Assembly: GCF_000264375.1 (NCBI RefSeq)
Contig: NZ_AJXW01000070.1
Span: 1 to 63,992 of the forward strand
From: Rhodanobacter thiooxydans LCS2
Lineage (GTDB): Bacteria; Pseudomonadota; Gammaproteobacteria; Xanthomonadales; Rhodanobacteraceae
Length of the DNA stretch: 63,992 bases
Direction: 5' to 3'
In this document: piece by piece, positions 47,901-55,341 of the stretch
Layout of the letters: every line of letters begins with the position of its first letter
Numbering within the stretch: the first letter of the stretch is position 1
Notes under the pieces: model-generated
What the model saw: the letters and a program-made list of their open reading frames with translations, nothing else
Database searches by the model: none
What the model was told of the DNA's origin: nothing
Translations under genes and position numbers: made by a program

Positions 47901-48047
47901 CATGGTGGCGTGGAAGTCGGCGTACGTACCGACGCGATAACTTAGACTGTCCAGTCCTGGCCGGTTGTACAGCGGCAACGGCGTGCCGGCGATCGCGCCG
48001 CAACCGCAGGCGCAGGCATGTTTGCCACAGGCGCTGCAGCAGCTCAT
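44925..48047 (-). CDS. gpJ-like baseplate assembly protein 2 (eCIS)
   Basis: A 1040-residue protein with a gpJ-type N-terminal region: DDPAMALIDAWAVGADVLSF and YTERIANEGYLRAATERRSV are the conserved baseplate core motif, then a middle region with Pro- and Ser-rich loops and a C-terminal wedge domain (GVGGDQQNEG near the end). Its first 18 residues hold seven cysteines (MSCCSACGKHACACGCG), a possible metal-binding patch unusual for this family. The middle (about 46400-47500) is lower in GC than its flanks. The ATG overlaps the stop of gpJ-like 1 by four bases. It would form a wedge with the gp25 and tail-I-like proteins. Confidence 0.85.
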   Translation of the reverse strand: MSCCSACGKHACACGCGAIAGTPLPLYNRPGLDSLSYRVGTYADFHATMQADLSDAALPALAGLRTREADDPAMALIDAWAVGADVLSFYTERIANEGYLRAATERRSVLELARLVDYRLRPGVAASVYLAYTVEKDSPPVTIPAGARAQSVPAPGEQMQGFETAEPLDARFEWNALKPRLTRPPDITPDNVAALSELWIAGTANNLKPNDRLLFLFGDDLTSGTQVVRLVQSVELQQPVQHSKVVLQPMDAATVQIVVAANVAIANWSSSGAGTNSDEWLMLIKMVRKNLLLGADNGGSFDGLMKPYRLRDRLPDGPPAAEAFKSAVDKAFGTTPSSGESSFGFVALFDALRAAPTLQPANSLRLSRSVATALNTASDTRPQLLLKFAPRLTDTFYRAWSSVPQGKPSSMLKGVYALRVAASLFGYNAPKTISLVQTKPGDNGNVTTTSVAEEQAPQHETNDVLSLDSAYDGVSAGGYLLLVKPDDLSEPVTVVKARAVRIHPRTDYGISGKTTEVALVNPDPATPIWSIKGDSNIGKLRTTQVYAQSERLTLADLAIADPVGATDASLPRSTGDSATRLTLDTAVDGLKAGRWVIVEGQRSDVPGTDAVTAAELVMLSAVEQGADVKLPGDTVHSTLVFANAGLAYRYQRDTVAVRANVVRATHGESRREVLGSGNGALPMQAFVLKQPPLTYVSASTVDGVQSTLSVRVNELQWHETRNLAFVGANDRNYVTATDDDGKTTVRFGDGVHGARPPTGVENVVATYRNGIGTPGNVRAQQVSLLATRPLGIKEVINPLRASGGADAETRDQARRNVPLAVLALDRLVSVPDYADFACTFGGVGKAAAIKLGSLVQVTIAGAADAPIDPSSDLYRNLLQALRRYGDPSLPVRLDVRELLALTVSAKVGLLPDFAWESVEPTVRAALLDAFGFEQRALAQSVYLSELVACMQAVRGVAWVDVDAFGSLDEATLLAGFGVGGDQQNEGASLMSRATATNVATVSPRVPVLPARYDDGTLRPAQLAYLPPNVPDTLLLQEATP

Positions 48048-50782
48048 CGGCCACCTCCCAGCGTGAACGCGATGCTTCCGTGGTCGGGATGGTCCGGATC
48101 GTTGTCGACCTGCGCGATCTCGCGCGCGGCCAGGTGCAGCACGCCATTCTCGGGCACGCTGGCTGTCTTGTCTTCGGCGCGAACCAGACACAACACCTCG
48201 ACGTGGCCCACGCCGACAATCGACTGTGCCTCGGCCAGCAGCGCGCTGGCGTAGACCGGCGCCCCCAGCTTCAGCCGATCCGGATGAAAGAAGCCGGGCG
48301 TGCCGTCGTGGCGCAGGCCGGTACCGAAGCGGTCGCGCAGCGCGGCCTCGACGTGGGCGACGAGAAAGTCCGGCCGCACGCAGACAAACAGCGCGATCCT
48401 GAGCGGCACGTAGCAGGCGGCATGCACCTCGACGTCGTGGCCGATGCGACGGTAATGCTCCAGTTGCGCCCTGATCCGCCGCGCCAGCCCTGCCGGCAAC
48501 GACTCGCGGCCCAACGGGTCGACCACCACGTCGGCCGCGTACCAGCTACCACTCCACTCCAGCGCGGCGGCGGCACCCTGCAGCTCCGGCGCGCGTGCGG
48601 CGAACATCGCGTAGTCGTCGGCAACGATCGCGCGCAGCGGGTTCGCGCGGAACGCGCCCGGCGCGTACAGCTTCACCTCGGCCAGGCTCTCCGGCACCGT
48701 GCCGCCGCTGGCCGGCAGCGGATTGCGCGGCACCAGGTCAGCCGACAACGCGCCCGACTTCAGCGCCAGCCACACGATGCTGTCGCGCCCCACGTTGCCG
48801 GCCGGGCCGTTGCCGATGCGCGGGGCGGCGCAGAAGAAATCGCCGGCCTGCGGCTGCGCGCCAAGCACGCCGTCGCCGAAGCGCAGGTGCGCGGCACCGT
48901 CGTCGTCGATCTCGACCACGACGTGGCGGTCGTCCGGGCCGCTTTCCAGCAGGTCATACTGCGGCAACCACCGCCAGCGCGGATCGGGCGTGCCGGCAAC
49001 CAGCACGTCGGCCAGCGCGCCGCCGTAGACGGCGAGCTGCGGCAGCGCGCGCCGTGGATCGCGCGCCTGCAGCTGGCACACCGGCGCGTGCGGCGGCAGC
49101 GGTTCGGCCCAGGTCAACGGCGTATCCGGCAGCATGTGGCCGGTATCGGACGGCGGACGGCGCACGTCCGCCACCGCGTCGTCGCAGTGGCAGCAGCCAT
49201 AGTGCGTGCTGCCCGGCACCAGCCAGCAGTCCTCGGCCAGCGTGGCGCAGCGCGTGCAGGCATCCGGCATCGCGACGAGTGCGGCGGCGAGGCCGGGGTA
49301 GTCGCCGTCGCTGCCGGTCGGCTTGCAGACGGCGGTGGACGCGCACTGGCCGCGCACCTGTTCGCCGTGGTCGACCAAGAGCACGTTGCCGCGCGCGAGG
49401 CTGACGTCGTGCAGCCACGCGCAGTCCGGCGACGGCGTGCGCACCGACAGGCACAGGTCGAACGGCAACGCATCGCAGGAATCCCATGCCACTTCCAGCA
49501 GCAGGGTGTCGTCCAGCGGATCGACGGACGTCTGGACGGCCGTGAGGCGCACCGCATGTCGGTGCGCGGGATCAGCATCGGCGGGGTTGCCGGTCTGCAC
49601 GCCCAGCACTTCCTCGAAGACCAGCAGGTCGCCGGCGGCCAGCTTCAGCGCGCGCGTCGGCACGCGCGCGGCATCCATTGTCGCCAGCAACACGACGGGC
49701 GGCGTGTCCAGCGCGGGCGGCGGTGTGTCGACCAGGGTGGCGCGGGTGCTGCCGCGCGGCAGACAGCACAGCTCGTCGCCCCACGTGTGCAGACGGATTG
49801 CGCTGTGCGCGGCGACCACGTCGAACGTGGTCATGCCATCCAGCGGCATCGGCTCGTAGATCAGGGCGCCCTGCACTCGCGCCGCCGCGAGTTGGCCCGC
49901 GTCGATGATACCCGGCGGTGGATTCGCCGGCCCCGGTGGCGGCACCAGCAGCAGCAGGTTGCCCAGCTCCAGACTCAGATTGTTGCTGGAGGCCAGCGTG
50001 ACGAAGGCGCGCGCGTTGCAGCCCTCGTGCATGCGGTAATCCACCAGTCGCGCATGCCGGCGCACCGAGATGCGCTTGCGCGCTGTGCCCAGATAGGCCT
50101 CGGTGGCGACGGCGTCCTGGTAGTAGCTGAGGTGGTCGGCGGTATACGCCAGCGTCTCCACCAGCGCGATGCCGAGGTCCGGCACGTGGCGTTCCTGCCA
50201 TGCCGGCATGTCCAGCGCGAGGCGGTCGAGGAACAGCTGGCGGAAGCTGGCGTAATCCTTCGCCAGGTAGTTGATCTCCGGCGCAGGCGACGGCGCTTGC
50301 ACGCATGGCACCTCATCGGCGCAATCCAGCGTCTTCGCACAGTCCAGCCGGAAATGCAGCGTGGCGCAGGCGTAGCGCGGATCGAAGCCGGGGTACGCCT
50401 GCCAGCTTGCCGGGTCGTTGCCGGAGGCCGCGTCCACCAGGCACAGGCAGTACGCGGTGTGGTCGCCTTCGCGGTCGAGCACCACGCGCAGGCAGGCGTC
50501 GTCGTGCAGCTCCGGTTCCAGCTCGGGATGCACGCTCAGCGCGTGCAGGCCGGTAATGCGGTCGCCGCCGCTGATGCGCACGTTCGCCACACTCAATCCC
50601 TGCGGGATGTCGCCGAACAGGTGCACGCACAGGCTGGTGCCGTCGTCGCCCACCTCGACGTAGTCGATGCCGTTGAGCGTGCCGGTCTGGCGCAGCTTGT
50701 CGCGCCGTGCCGGCATGCTGCAGGCCGGCAGCGGCGCGCAGCCGATCGTGCCGAGGCTCGCGGTTTCATGTGCGGCATTCAT
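48044..50782 (-). CDS. gpJ-like baseplate assembly protein 1 (eCIS)
   Basis: A 912-residue baseplate wedge protein. The core motif LAKDYASFRQLFLDRLALDM with HVPDLGIALVETLAYTADHL and YYQDAVATEAYLGTA is the Pvc11-type signature. The C-terminal part contains the wedge domain (GNVGRDSIVWLALKSG, YAPGAFRANPLRAIVADDYA). Start and stop are tied to its neighbours by ATGA overlaps. It is probably paralogous to the next gene, matching the two-gpJ-protein design of Pvc/Afp systems. Confidence 0.9.
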   Translation of the reverse strand: MNAAHETASLGTIGCAPLPACSMPARRDKLRQTGTLNGIDYVEVGDDGTSLCVHLFGDIPQGLSVANVRISGGDRITGLHALSVHPELEPELHDDACLRVVLDREGDHTAYCLCLVDAASGNDPASWQAYPGFDPRYACATLHFRLDCAKTLDCADEVPCVQAPSPAPEINYLAKDYASFRQLFLDRLALDMPAWQERHVPDLGIALVETLAYTADHLSYYQDAVATEAYLGTARKRISVRRHARLVDYRMHEGCNARAFVTLASSNNLSLELGNLLLLVPPPGPANPPPGIIDAGQLAAARVQGALIYEPMPLDGMTTFDVVAAHSAIRLHTWGDELCCLPRGSTRATLVDTPPPALDTPPVVLLATMDAARVPTRALKLAAGDLLVFEEVLGVQTGNPADADPAHRHAVRLTAVQTSVDPLDDTLLLEVAWDSCDALPFDLCLSVRTPSPDCAWLHDVSLARGNVLLVDHGEQVRGQCASTAVCKPTGSDGDYPGLAAALVAMPDACTRCATLAEDCWLVPGSTHYGCCHCDDAVADVRRPPSDTGHMLPDTPLTWAEPLPPHAPVCQLQARDPRRALPQLAVYGGALADVLVAGTPDPRWRWLPQYDLLESGPDDRHVVVEIDDDGAAHLRFGDGVLGAQPQAGDFFCAAPRIGNGPAGNVGRDSIVWLALKSGALSADLVPRNPLPASGGTVPESLAEVKLYAPGAFRANPLRAIVADDYAMFAARAPELQGAAAALEWSGSWYAADVVVDPLGRESLPAGLARRIRAQLEHYRRIGHDVEVHAACYVPLRIALFVCVRPDFLVAHVEAALRDRFGTGLRHDGTPGFFHPDRLKLGAPVYASALLAEAQSIVGVGHVEVLCLVRAEDKTASVPENGVLHLAAREIAQVDNDPDHPDHGSIAFTLGGGR

Positions 50783-51138
50783 GGCAGGCTCCTTACGAAG
50801 CTGTCGCTGCGCATGTCGCCGCTGGCACGCACGGTGTAGCTGAGCTCGACGCGCAAGGTGGCATCCTCGCTGCTCACCGCCAGCGCGCCGACGTCGATCA
50901 CGTCGCCCAGCCAGCGCTGCAGCGCCGCCTGCAACGTGAACTGCAGCGCGGCGGCCAGCTCCGGGCTGTTCGGCGCGAACACCAGCTGCAGCAGGCCGCT
51001 GCCGAAGTCGGGCCGGTTCACCCGTTCGCCCGGGCTGGTGAACAGCAGCTGCTCGATCATGCCGCGCACGTGCTCGTCGTCGCCGGTTTCCGCGACGCGG
51101 CCGCGCGGGTCGAAACGAAATGGATAGTCGATGTTCAT
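50779..51138 (-). CDS. gp25-like baseplate wedge protein (Pvc9-type)
   Basis: A 119-residue protein with the gp25/W fold signature: RGMIEQLLFTSPGERVNRPD followed by FGSGLLQLVFAPN, and LRVELSYTVR at the C-terminus. gp25 nucleates the sheath onto the baseplate. It sits between the PAAR-like tip and the gpJ-like gene, the usual place. Confidence 0.92.
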   Translation of the reverse strand: MNIDYPFRFDPRGRVAETGDDEHVRGMIEQLLFTSPGERVNRPDFGSGLLQLVFAPNSPELAAALQFTLQAALQRWLGDVIDVGALAVSSEDATLRVELSYTVRASGDMRSDSFVRSLP

Positions 51139-51146
51139 TGGCGTCC

Positions 51147-51470
51147 TCACATCGCGGTGACGCGCGTCTGGCTGGCGACGATCAGCAGCGGCGTACCGGT
51201 CGGCGCGCAGATCGCCTGGCTGTCGAAGAGCAGCAGCGGCTGGCCGTTGGAAGTCACCCGGGTCGCGGCGGTGACGAACTGCGCGCTGACGCACGGCCCG
51301 TTCGCGCCCGGAGGCGGCGGCAGCACGCAGCCGGCGACCAGCCATGGCGCCGGCATCGTCACGCTGGGCTGGCCGCTCACCGCGACGCGCGGATTCGGTG
51401 CGGTGGCCTGCGCCTGGCCGCCGTGCGAGCAGAGCACGCTGGCGCCGACATGGATGACGAATCCCGGCAT
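51147..51470 (-). CDS. PAAR-like spike-tip protein (eCIS)
   Basis: A 107-residue small beta protein in the position of Pvc10. It starts MPGFVIHVGASVLCSHGGQA and contains four Cys and one His pattern (SVLCSHGG, GCVLPPPPGANGPC, SQAICAP), so a metal at the tip apex is plausible. Pro-rich loops and repeated short strands fit a PAAR-like cone, but the classic PAAR residues are not clear. Confidence 0.75.
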   Translation of the reverse strand: MPGFVIHVGASVLCSHGGQAQATAPNPRVAVSGQPSVTMPAPWLVAGCVLPPPPGANGPCVSAQFVTAATRVTSNGQPLLLFDSQAICAPTGTPLLIVASQTRVTAM

Positions 51471-51480
51471 CGTGTTTCTC

Positions 51481-51987
51481 CTAGGTCACCACCAGTGCAC
51501 CGTTGTTGATCGTCACCGTCGGCCCGGCGAGCACGACGGTGGCGCCCTGGCCGTTGGAAAGGGTGATGCCGATCTCGTTGATCATGATCACCGCGCCGCT
51601 GATGCTCTTCAGCAGGATTCCGCCGGTGGGCCCCGGCAGGTCGCTGATCGAGATGGCGTTCTGCAGGCCCGACTGCAGCACCACGCTGGGGCTCGCCGGA
51701 TTGCCGGCCAGCGCCAGCGTCGGCACCTCCGCCACGCTGCCCCAGAAGCCGCCGACCCAGATCGGATAATCCGGATCGCCCTGCTCGAACTCGATCCACA
51801 CGCCGGCACCGATCTGCGGCACCACGTAGACGCCGCTCTGCTTGCCGGCGATCGGCACGCACGGCATCGCCCAGCTCGACGGGATCAGCCCGGACACATC
51901 GGGCACCATCACCTGGATGCGGCCGCGCTGTTCCGGGTCCACGTTCTGGACCACGGTGCCGCGGTATTTGCCGAAGAACTTGTTCAC
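51481..51987 (-). CDS. gp5-like spike protein (eCIS)
   Basis: A 168-residue protein with an OB-fold (KYRGTVVQNVDPEQRGRIQV, then PDVSGLIPSSWAMPCVPIAG and GVWIEFEQGDPDYPIWVGGF), typical of the gp5/gpV/VgrG N-domain, followed by a short triple-stranded beta-helix (ISISDLPGPTGGILLKSISG, GITLSNGQGATVVLAG). In Pvc8 this part is fused to the hub; here it is a separate gene overlapping the hub gene by four bases. It is shorter than Pvc8 because the long needle is missing. Confidence 0.9.
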   Translation of the reverse strand: MNKFFGKYRGTVVQNVDPEQRGRIQVMVPDVSGLIPSSWAMPCVPIAGKQSGVYVVPQIGAGVWIEFEQGDPDYPIWVGGFWGSVAEVPTLALAGNPASPSVVLQSGLQNAISISDLPGPTGGILLKSISGAVIMINEIGITLSNGQGATVVLAGPTVTINNGALVVT

Positions 51988-53120
51988 GGCAGCACCAGCG
52001 GCACGGTGGAAACCAGCCCCTTGCGCGACAGCTGGAAGCTCTGCTTGTACTCGCCGCGCCTGATCGTGTGACGCACCTGGCTGACGTAGTGCAGACCGTC
52101 GAACGCAGGGCCGACGCCGCGTACGCCGACCAGCTGGCGCGGTTTCAGCACACGGCCATAGCGCACCACGTCGAGGCTGCCGCGGCCGGTGACGGTATCG
52201 GCCGATTTCGCCGCCTCGGCCATGCCCAGCAGCAGCGCGCGCTGCGGCGAATACTTTGCGGTCTCGGGCAAGGGACGGAATTGTTGCGGCGGCGGATCGA
52301 TCAGGCCCAGCGGTGGATTCAGCGGGCCGACGTCCGGGATCGGCAGCGGCAGCGGCACCTTGGTCTGTTCGTTCTGGATGTAGACGACCGGCAACTGGCG
52401 CGCGTTGCCGTCGTAGCTGAAGCTGAGTTCGTCGACGTTGCTGGCCGCATCCATGTCCGCGTTCAGGGCCGGCTGCGGCACGCCCACCTTCACCTTCGGC
52501 CCCCAGTAGGCGACGCTCATGCCCGGCGCCGGGCCGGGATCGAGATAGAACACGTAGCCGACGCGCTCGGCCAGCAGGCAGATGTATTCCAGGTCGCTGC
52601 CCTGCTGGGTCGGAATGCGGTTGGTCGGGATCGGCACGTCGATCGCGATGCTGGGGATCACCAGCGGCACGATGCCGAGGAACGCGTACTTCGCCAGCAG
52701 CAGCGCCACGATCGCCTCGGCTGGCATCGCCGGATACGGCAGCCCGGGCAGGCCGGAGAACTCCAGCTTGGTCATCACCGTGCTGAGGTCGTCGCCGGTG
52801 ACCTGCAGTGTTGTGTGGCGCTGGTCCGCGCCCGGCAGCACTTCGGTTTTCGTGACCACGCCGTCGATCAGCACCTGCGGCATGCCGCTCACGGTGACCA
52901 CCACGATCACCCGCAAGAGCGGCACCACGCCGCCGCCCGAGAGCAGGAACAGCGTGTGCAGCGGCGACTGCACGCTCAGCGTGAACTGCAGCGTGAACGC
53001 ACCCGCACCTTCGTCGGGTGCGTTCACCTCGACCCGTGTCAGCGCGTCCAGCACGAGCTGCGGCACCGGCACCGGTACCACTGGTCCCACCAGCAGCGTC
53101 AGGTGCACGCCCTCAAGCAT
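51984..53120 (-). CDS. gp27/gpD-like hub protein (eCIS)
   Basis: A 378-residue hub protein of the phage late-control D / VgrG N-domain type: repeated beta layers (VLDALTRVEVNAPDEGAGAF, TLQFTLSVQSPLHTLFLL), a middle LEYICLLAERVGYVFYLDPG motif typical of the family, and a C-terminal LVGVRGVGPAFDGLHYVSQV. It caps the tube and carries the gp5-like spike encoded next. It overlaps the LysM-like gene by eight bases. Confidence 0.88.
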   Translation of the reverse strand: MLEGVHLTLLVGPVVPVPVPQLVLDALTRVEVNAPDEGAGAFTLQFTLSVQSPLHTLFLLSGGGVVPLLRVIVVVTVSGMPQVLIDGVVTKTEVLPGADQRHTTLQVTGDDLSTVMTKLEFSGLPGLPYPAMPAEAIVALLLAKYAFLGIVPLVIPSIAIDVPIPTNRIPTQQGSDLEYICLLAERVGYVFYLDPGPAPGMSVAYWGPKVKVGVPQPALNADMDAASNVDELSFSYDGNARQLPVVYIQNEQTKVPLPLPIPDVGPLNPPLGLIDPPPQQFRPLPETAKYSPQRALLLGMAEAAKSADTVTGRGSLDVVRYGRVLKPRQLVGVRGVGPAFDGLHYVSQVRHTIRRGEYKQSFQLSRKGLVSTVPLVLP

Positions 53121-53433
53121 GCGGCACCCCCGGGATGCCCTCAGGCAAGGTGATACGAAGTTTCCTGCCGATGGTGTCGGTCAGTTCCTCGGGATGCAGC
53201 GCGCGGTTCGCGTCGCACAAGCGCCAGAACTGCTCGGGATCGCCCAGGTACTGCGCCGCGATGTTGTCCAGCCGCTCGCCCTGCAGCACGCGGTGCCACT
53301 GCAGCAGCGCGAAGTTCTCCGGTGGCGGCACGAAGCGGCGTTTCAGATACGTCACCGGTGTGCCGTCGGCGCGTGTGAGGGTCGCGGCGGGGGTGAGCGC
53401 GTAGCGGCTGGTGGAGGGGAAGTTTATCGTCAT
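53113..53433 (-). CDS. LysM-like baseplate protein (eCIS)
   Basis: A 106-residue protein: FALLQWHRVLQGERLDNIAA followed by YLGDPEQFWRLCDANRALHP is a LysM-like repeat (as in gpX/gp53 tail proteins), with a beta strand tail (RKLRITLPEGIPG). In Pvc7 such a LysM is fused to the tube-capping domain; here it is a separate gene. The start has a GGGAG ribosome site. Confidence 0.85.
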   Translation of the reverse strand: MTINFPSTSRYALTPAATLTRADGTPVTYLKRRFVPPPENFALLQWHRVLQGERLDNIAAQYLGDPEQFWRLCDANRALHPEELTDTIGRKLRITLPEGIPGVPHA

Positions 53434-53465
53434 CGGGACATCTCCCTGACCGGATCACGGCACGG

Positions 53466-53828
53466 CTAATCAATGAGCTGAACGCCCGCCATGTGGGTCG
53501 CGGCCGTATGGCCCACCTGCTTGGCGGCAGCAAAGTCATCCGACATCGCCATGACTACGGCGATCGCTGGCAGGCTGCCGCGCCCGACGCAGGTGATCGA
53601 GACGTACACGCCCTGCGTATTGCCCGCTGCCTCGGACTGGCTCGTGTGAATTCCGGTGTAACCGCCGGGGTGAATTACCTGCCTGGCAAAACTGAGGCAG
53701 GTTCTTTCGCTCGTTGTCTTGACAGCCACCTTTTCGAAATAGAGCGACGAAGCCTTCGCCGGCATTACGCCGAAAGCGCCGGCGAATGCGATGCCAGCAC
53801 CGACCGCAAAAACCACGAATCTGAACAT
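53466..53828 (-). CDS. Exported hypothetical protein inserted in the eCIS cluster
   Basis: A 120-residue protein with a cleavable signal peptide (residues 1-26, MFRFVVFAVGAGIAFAGAFG with a VMPAKAS cleavage region). The mature part has two Cys (RTCLSF and ITCVG), perhaps one disulfide, and strands suggesting a small beta-rich domain. No family recognised. A near-perfect AGGAGG ribosome site precedes the ATG, and intergenic gaps of 80 and 32 bases set it apart from the otherwise overlapping cluster. A Sec signal means it goes to the periplasm by itself, so it is not a typical particle part; it could be an immunity-like, lysis-helping or unrelated protein. Confidence 0.75.
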   Translation of the reverse strand: MFRFVVFAVGAGIAFAGAFGVMPAKASSLYFEKVAVKTTSERTCLSFARQVIHPGGYTGIHTSQSEAAGNTQGVYVSITCVGRGSLPAIAVVMAMSDDFAAAKQVGHTAATHMAGVQLID

Positions 53829-53908
53829 AGACCCTCCTGGTTACCGAGTTGGTTGCACAACAACGCCCTTCCATTGCGGATATCGAACGATGTGCGGGAT
53901 CGCTCCTC

Positions 53909-54568
53909 TCAAGGCACTCCCGCGATGCCAAGCGCGGACAGTGGCTGGGCGGCCGCCACTCCAGCCAGGCGCTCCTTCTGCTGCAGGTAGCTCATGAACA
54001 GGCTGGCAGCCTTGTGCCCGCCAGGAACGTCGTTCACCGACAGCACACGCAAGCCCAGGCTGACCTTGGCGCGGATCGGGTTCAGCGCCGCGTCGAACGC
54101 CTCCTCGGTGATGCTGAATTCGGTGACGCGCACCGGCAGGATGCGCGAGCGGCTCCACACGAACAGCGCCAGCGGCGTCTCCATCGGCACGATTTCCAGC
54201 GTGCCGATCTGTGCCAGCAAATCGTTCGCGCGCAGCTGGCCGCTGCTCGGGTAAACCATCGTCTCCAGCGCGGCGAGCTGCGCGAAGATGCCGGACTGGG
54301 CGACGCCATCGTTCCGCTCCGGAAACTCCAGCTGGTCGGTAGCGTCGATCTCCGCCTCCAGCTTCAGCGTCTCCACCGGCGGCCCCTTCAGGCGCAACAC
54401 CTCCGAGCGGTCGCCGCCATCCGCACTGACTGCCTGCACCTGCAGCGAGCGGGTCAGCGAGTCGGGGTTGTACTGCAGCGCGATCACCCGCAGCACCGCC
54501 GAGCTGGCCGCATCGATCAGCACGATGCCGCCCTTGAGGATGCGCGGGGAGCCGGGGAACGCGCTCAT
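53909..54568 (-). CDS. CIS tube-like protein (Pvc7 N-domain type)
   Basis: A 219-residue protein with the CIS tube N-terminal domain pattern: VLRVIALQYNPDSLTRSLQV, then GPPVETLKLEAEIDATDQLE and GIFAQLAALETMVYPSSGQL, and a repeat of tube-like strands (ILPVRVTEFSITEEAFDAAL). In Pvc7 this is fused to LysM. It overlaps the CHAP gene by four bases. It would sit where the tube meets the hub. Confidence 0.85.
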   Translation of the reverse strand: MSAFPGSPRILKGGIVLIDAASSAVLRVIALQYNPDSLTRSLQVQAVSADGGDRSEVLRLKGPPVETLKLEAEIDATDQLEFPERNDGVAQSGIFAQLAALETMVYPSSGQLRANDLLAQIGTLEIVPMETPLALFVWSRSRILPVRVTEFSITEEAFDAALNPIRAKVSLGLRVLSVNDVPGGHKAASLFMSYLQQKERLAGVAAAQPLSALGIAGVP

Positions 54569-55341
54569 GACACGTGCCCGTAGCCGAGCAGCTTGTCCAT
54601 CCGGCTCAGCACATAGGAGAAACCCTGCACGCGCGGGCTGCGGTTGCCTTCGATGGTGTACAGCATGCCGTCCTGCACCGAATGCACCAGGCCGGTGTGG
54701 CCGAGCCAGCCGGCCAGGCTCACCCGCCACCACACCACCACATCGCCGGGCTGTGGCAGGTAGTCGCTGCCCGGCGCCGAGGCCCAGCCCTGCTGCTTGA
54801 ATTCGGACAACAGGCCGCGCGCGCCGGGTGCGTATGCGAACGGCATCGCCGCCTCGTCGCCACCGGCCGCCTGCAGGAAACACCAGCTGACGAAACTGGC
54901 GCACCACGGATTGCCTTCGGCGATGCCGGCCGGCGCCAGGTATTTGCGCACGAACGGGCCGGCGTTGTTGCCGCCGATCTCGCGCGCGTCCGCCTCCAGT
55001 TCGCCGATCGCGGCCGCCAGTGCGGCGCGGCCGCGCGTGCTGCCGCCGCTCGCCGGCAGCGCGGTGTAGTCGACCGCCGCGGGCGTGCGGATGAACGGCT
55101 TCGGGTTCTGCAGGCTCCACCAGCTCAGCGGGCCGGCCACCCCGTCGACCATCAGCGGCTGACCATGCTGGTCGAGGTTCTGCGCCTGGAACGCGCGTAC
55201 CGCCTGCCAGGTTTTCGCGTCGAACGTGCCGCTGGCATCGACCGCGTAGCCGCGCTGCGCCAGCAACTGTTGCAACTGCCGCACCTGTGGCCCCTGGTCG
55301 TTCCTGCGCAAGGTATCCATCGTCATCGCTCCGTCACTCAC
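54565..55341 (-). CDS. Peptidoglycan-binding CHAP amidase (eCIS)
   Basis: A 258-residue enzyme: a peptidoglycan-binding-1 domain at residues 15-60 (QVRQLQQLLAQRGYAVDASG, FDAKTWQAVRAFQ), and a CHAP-like domain at 100-240 with the catalytic Cys in NPWCASFVSWCF and the His in GHTGLVHSV. CHAP enzymes cut peptide or amide bonds of peptidoglycan. No signal peptide, so it acts on the outside only if carried by the particle or released by lysis; piercing the target wall or helping particle release are both plausible. Confidence 0.9.
   Translation of the reverse strand: MSDGAMTMDTLRRNDQGPQVRQLQQLLAQRGYAVDASGTFDAKTWQAVRAFQAQNLDQHGQPLMVDGVAGPLSWWSLQNPKPFIRTPAAVDYTALPASGGSTRGRAALAAAIGELEADAREIGGNNAGPFVRKYLAPAGIAEGNPWCASFVSWCFLQAAGGDEAAMPFAYAPGARGLLSEFKQQGWASAPGSDYLPQPGDVVVWWRVSLAGWLGHTGLVHSVQDGMLYTIEGNRSPRVQGFSYVLSRMDKLLGYGHVS

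Noticed and set aside
48080..50839. Long plus-strand frame over the first gpJ-like gene
   Set aside because: Antisense shadow with low-complexity composition; the minus-strand frame has the gpJ motifs and coupled overlaps.
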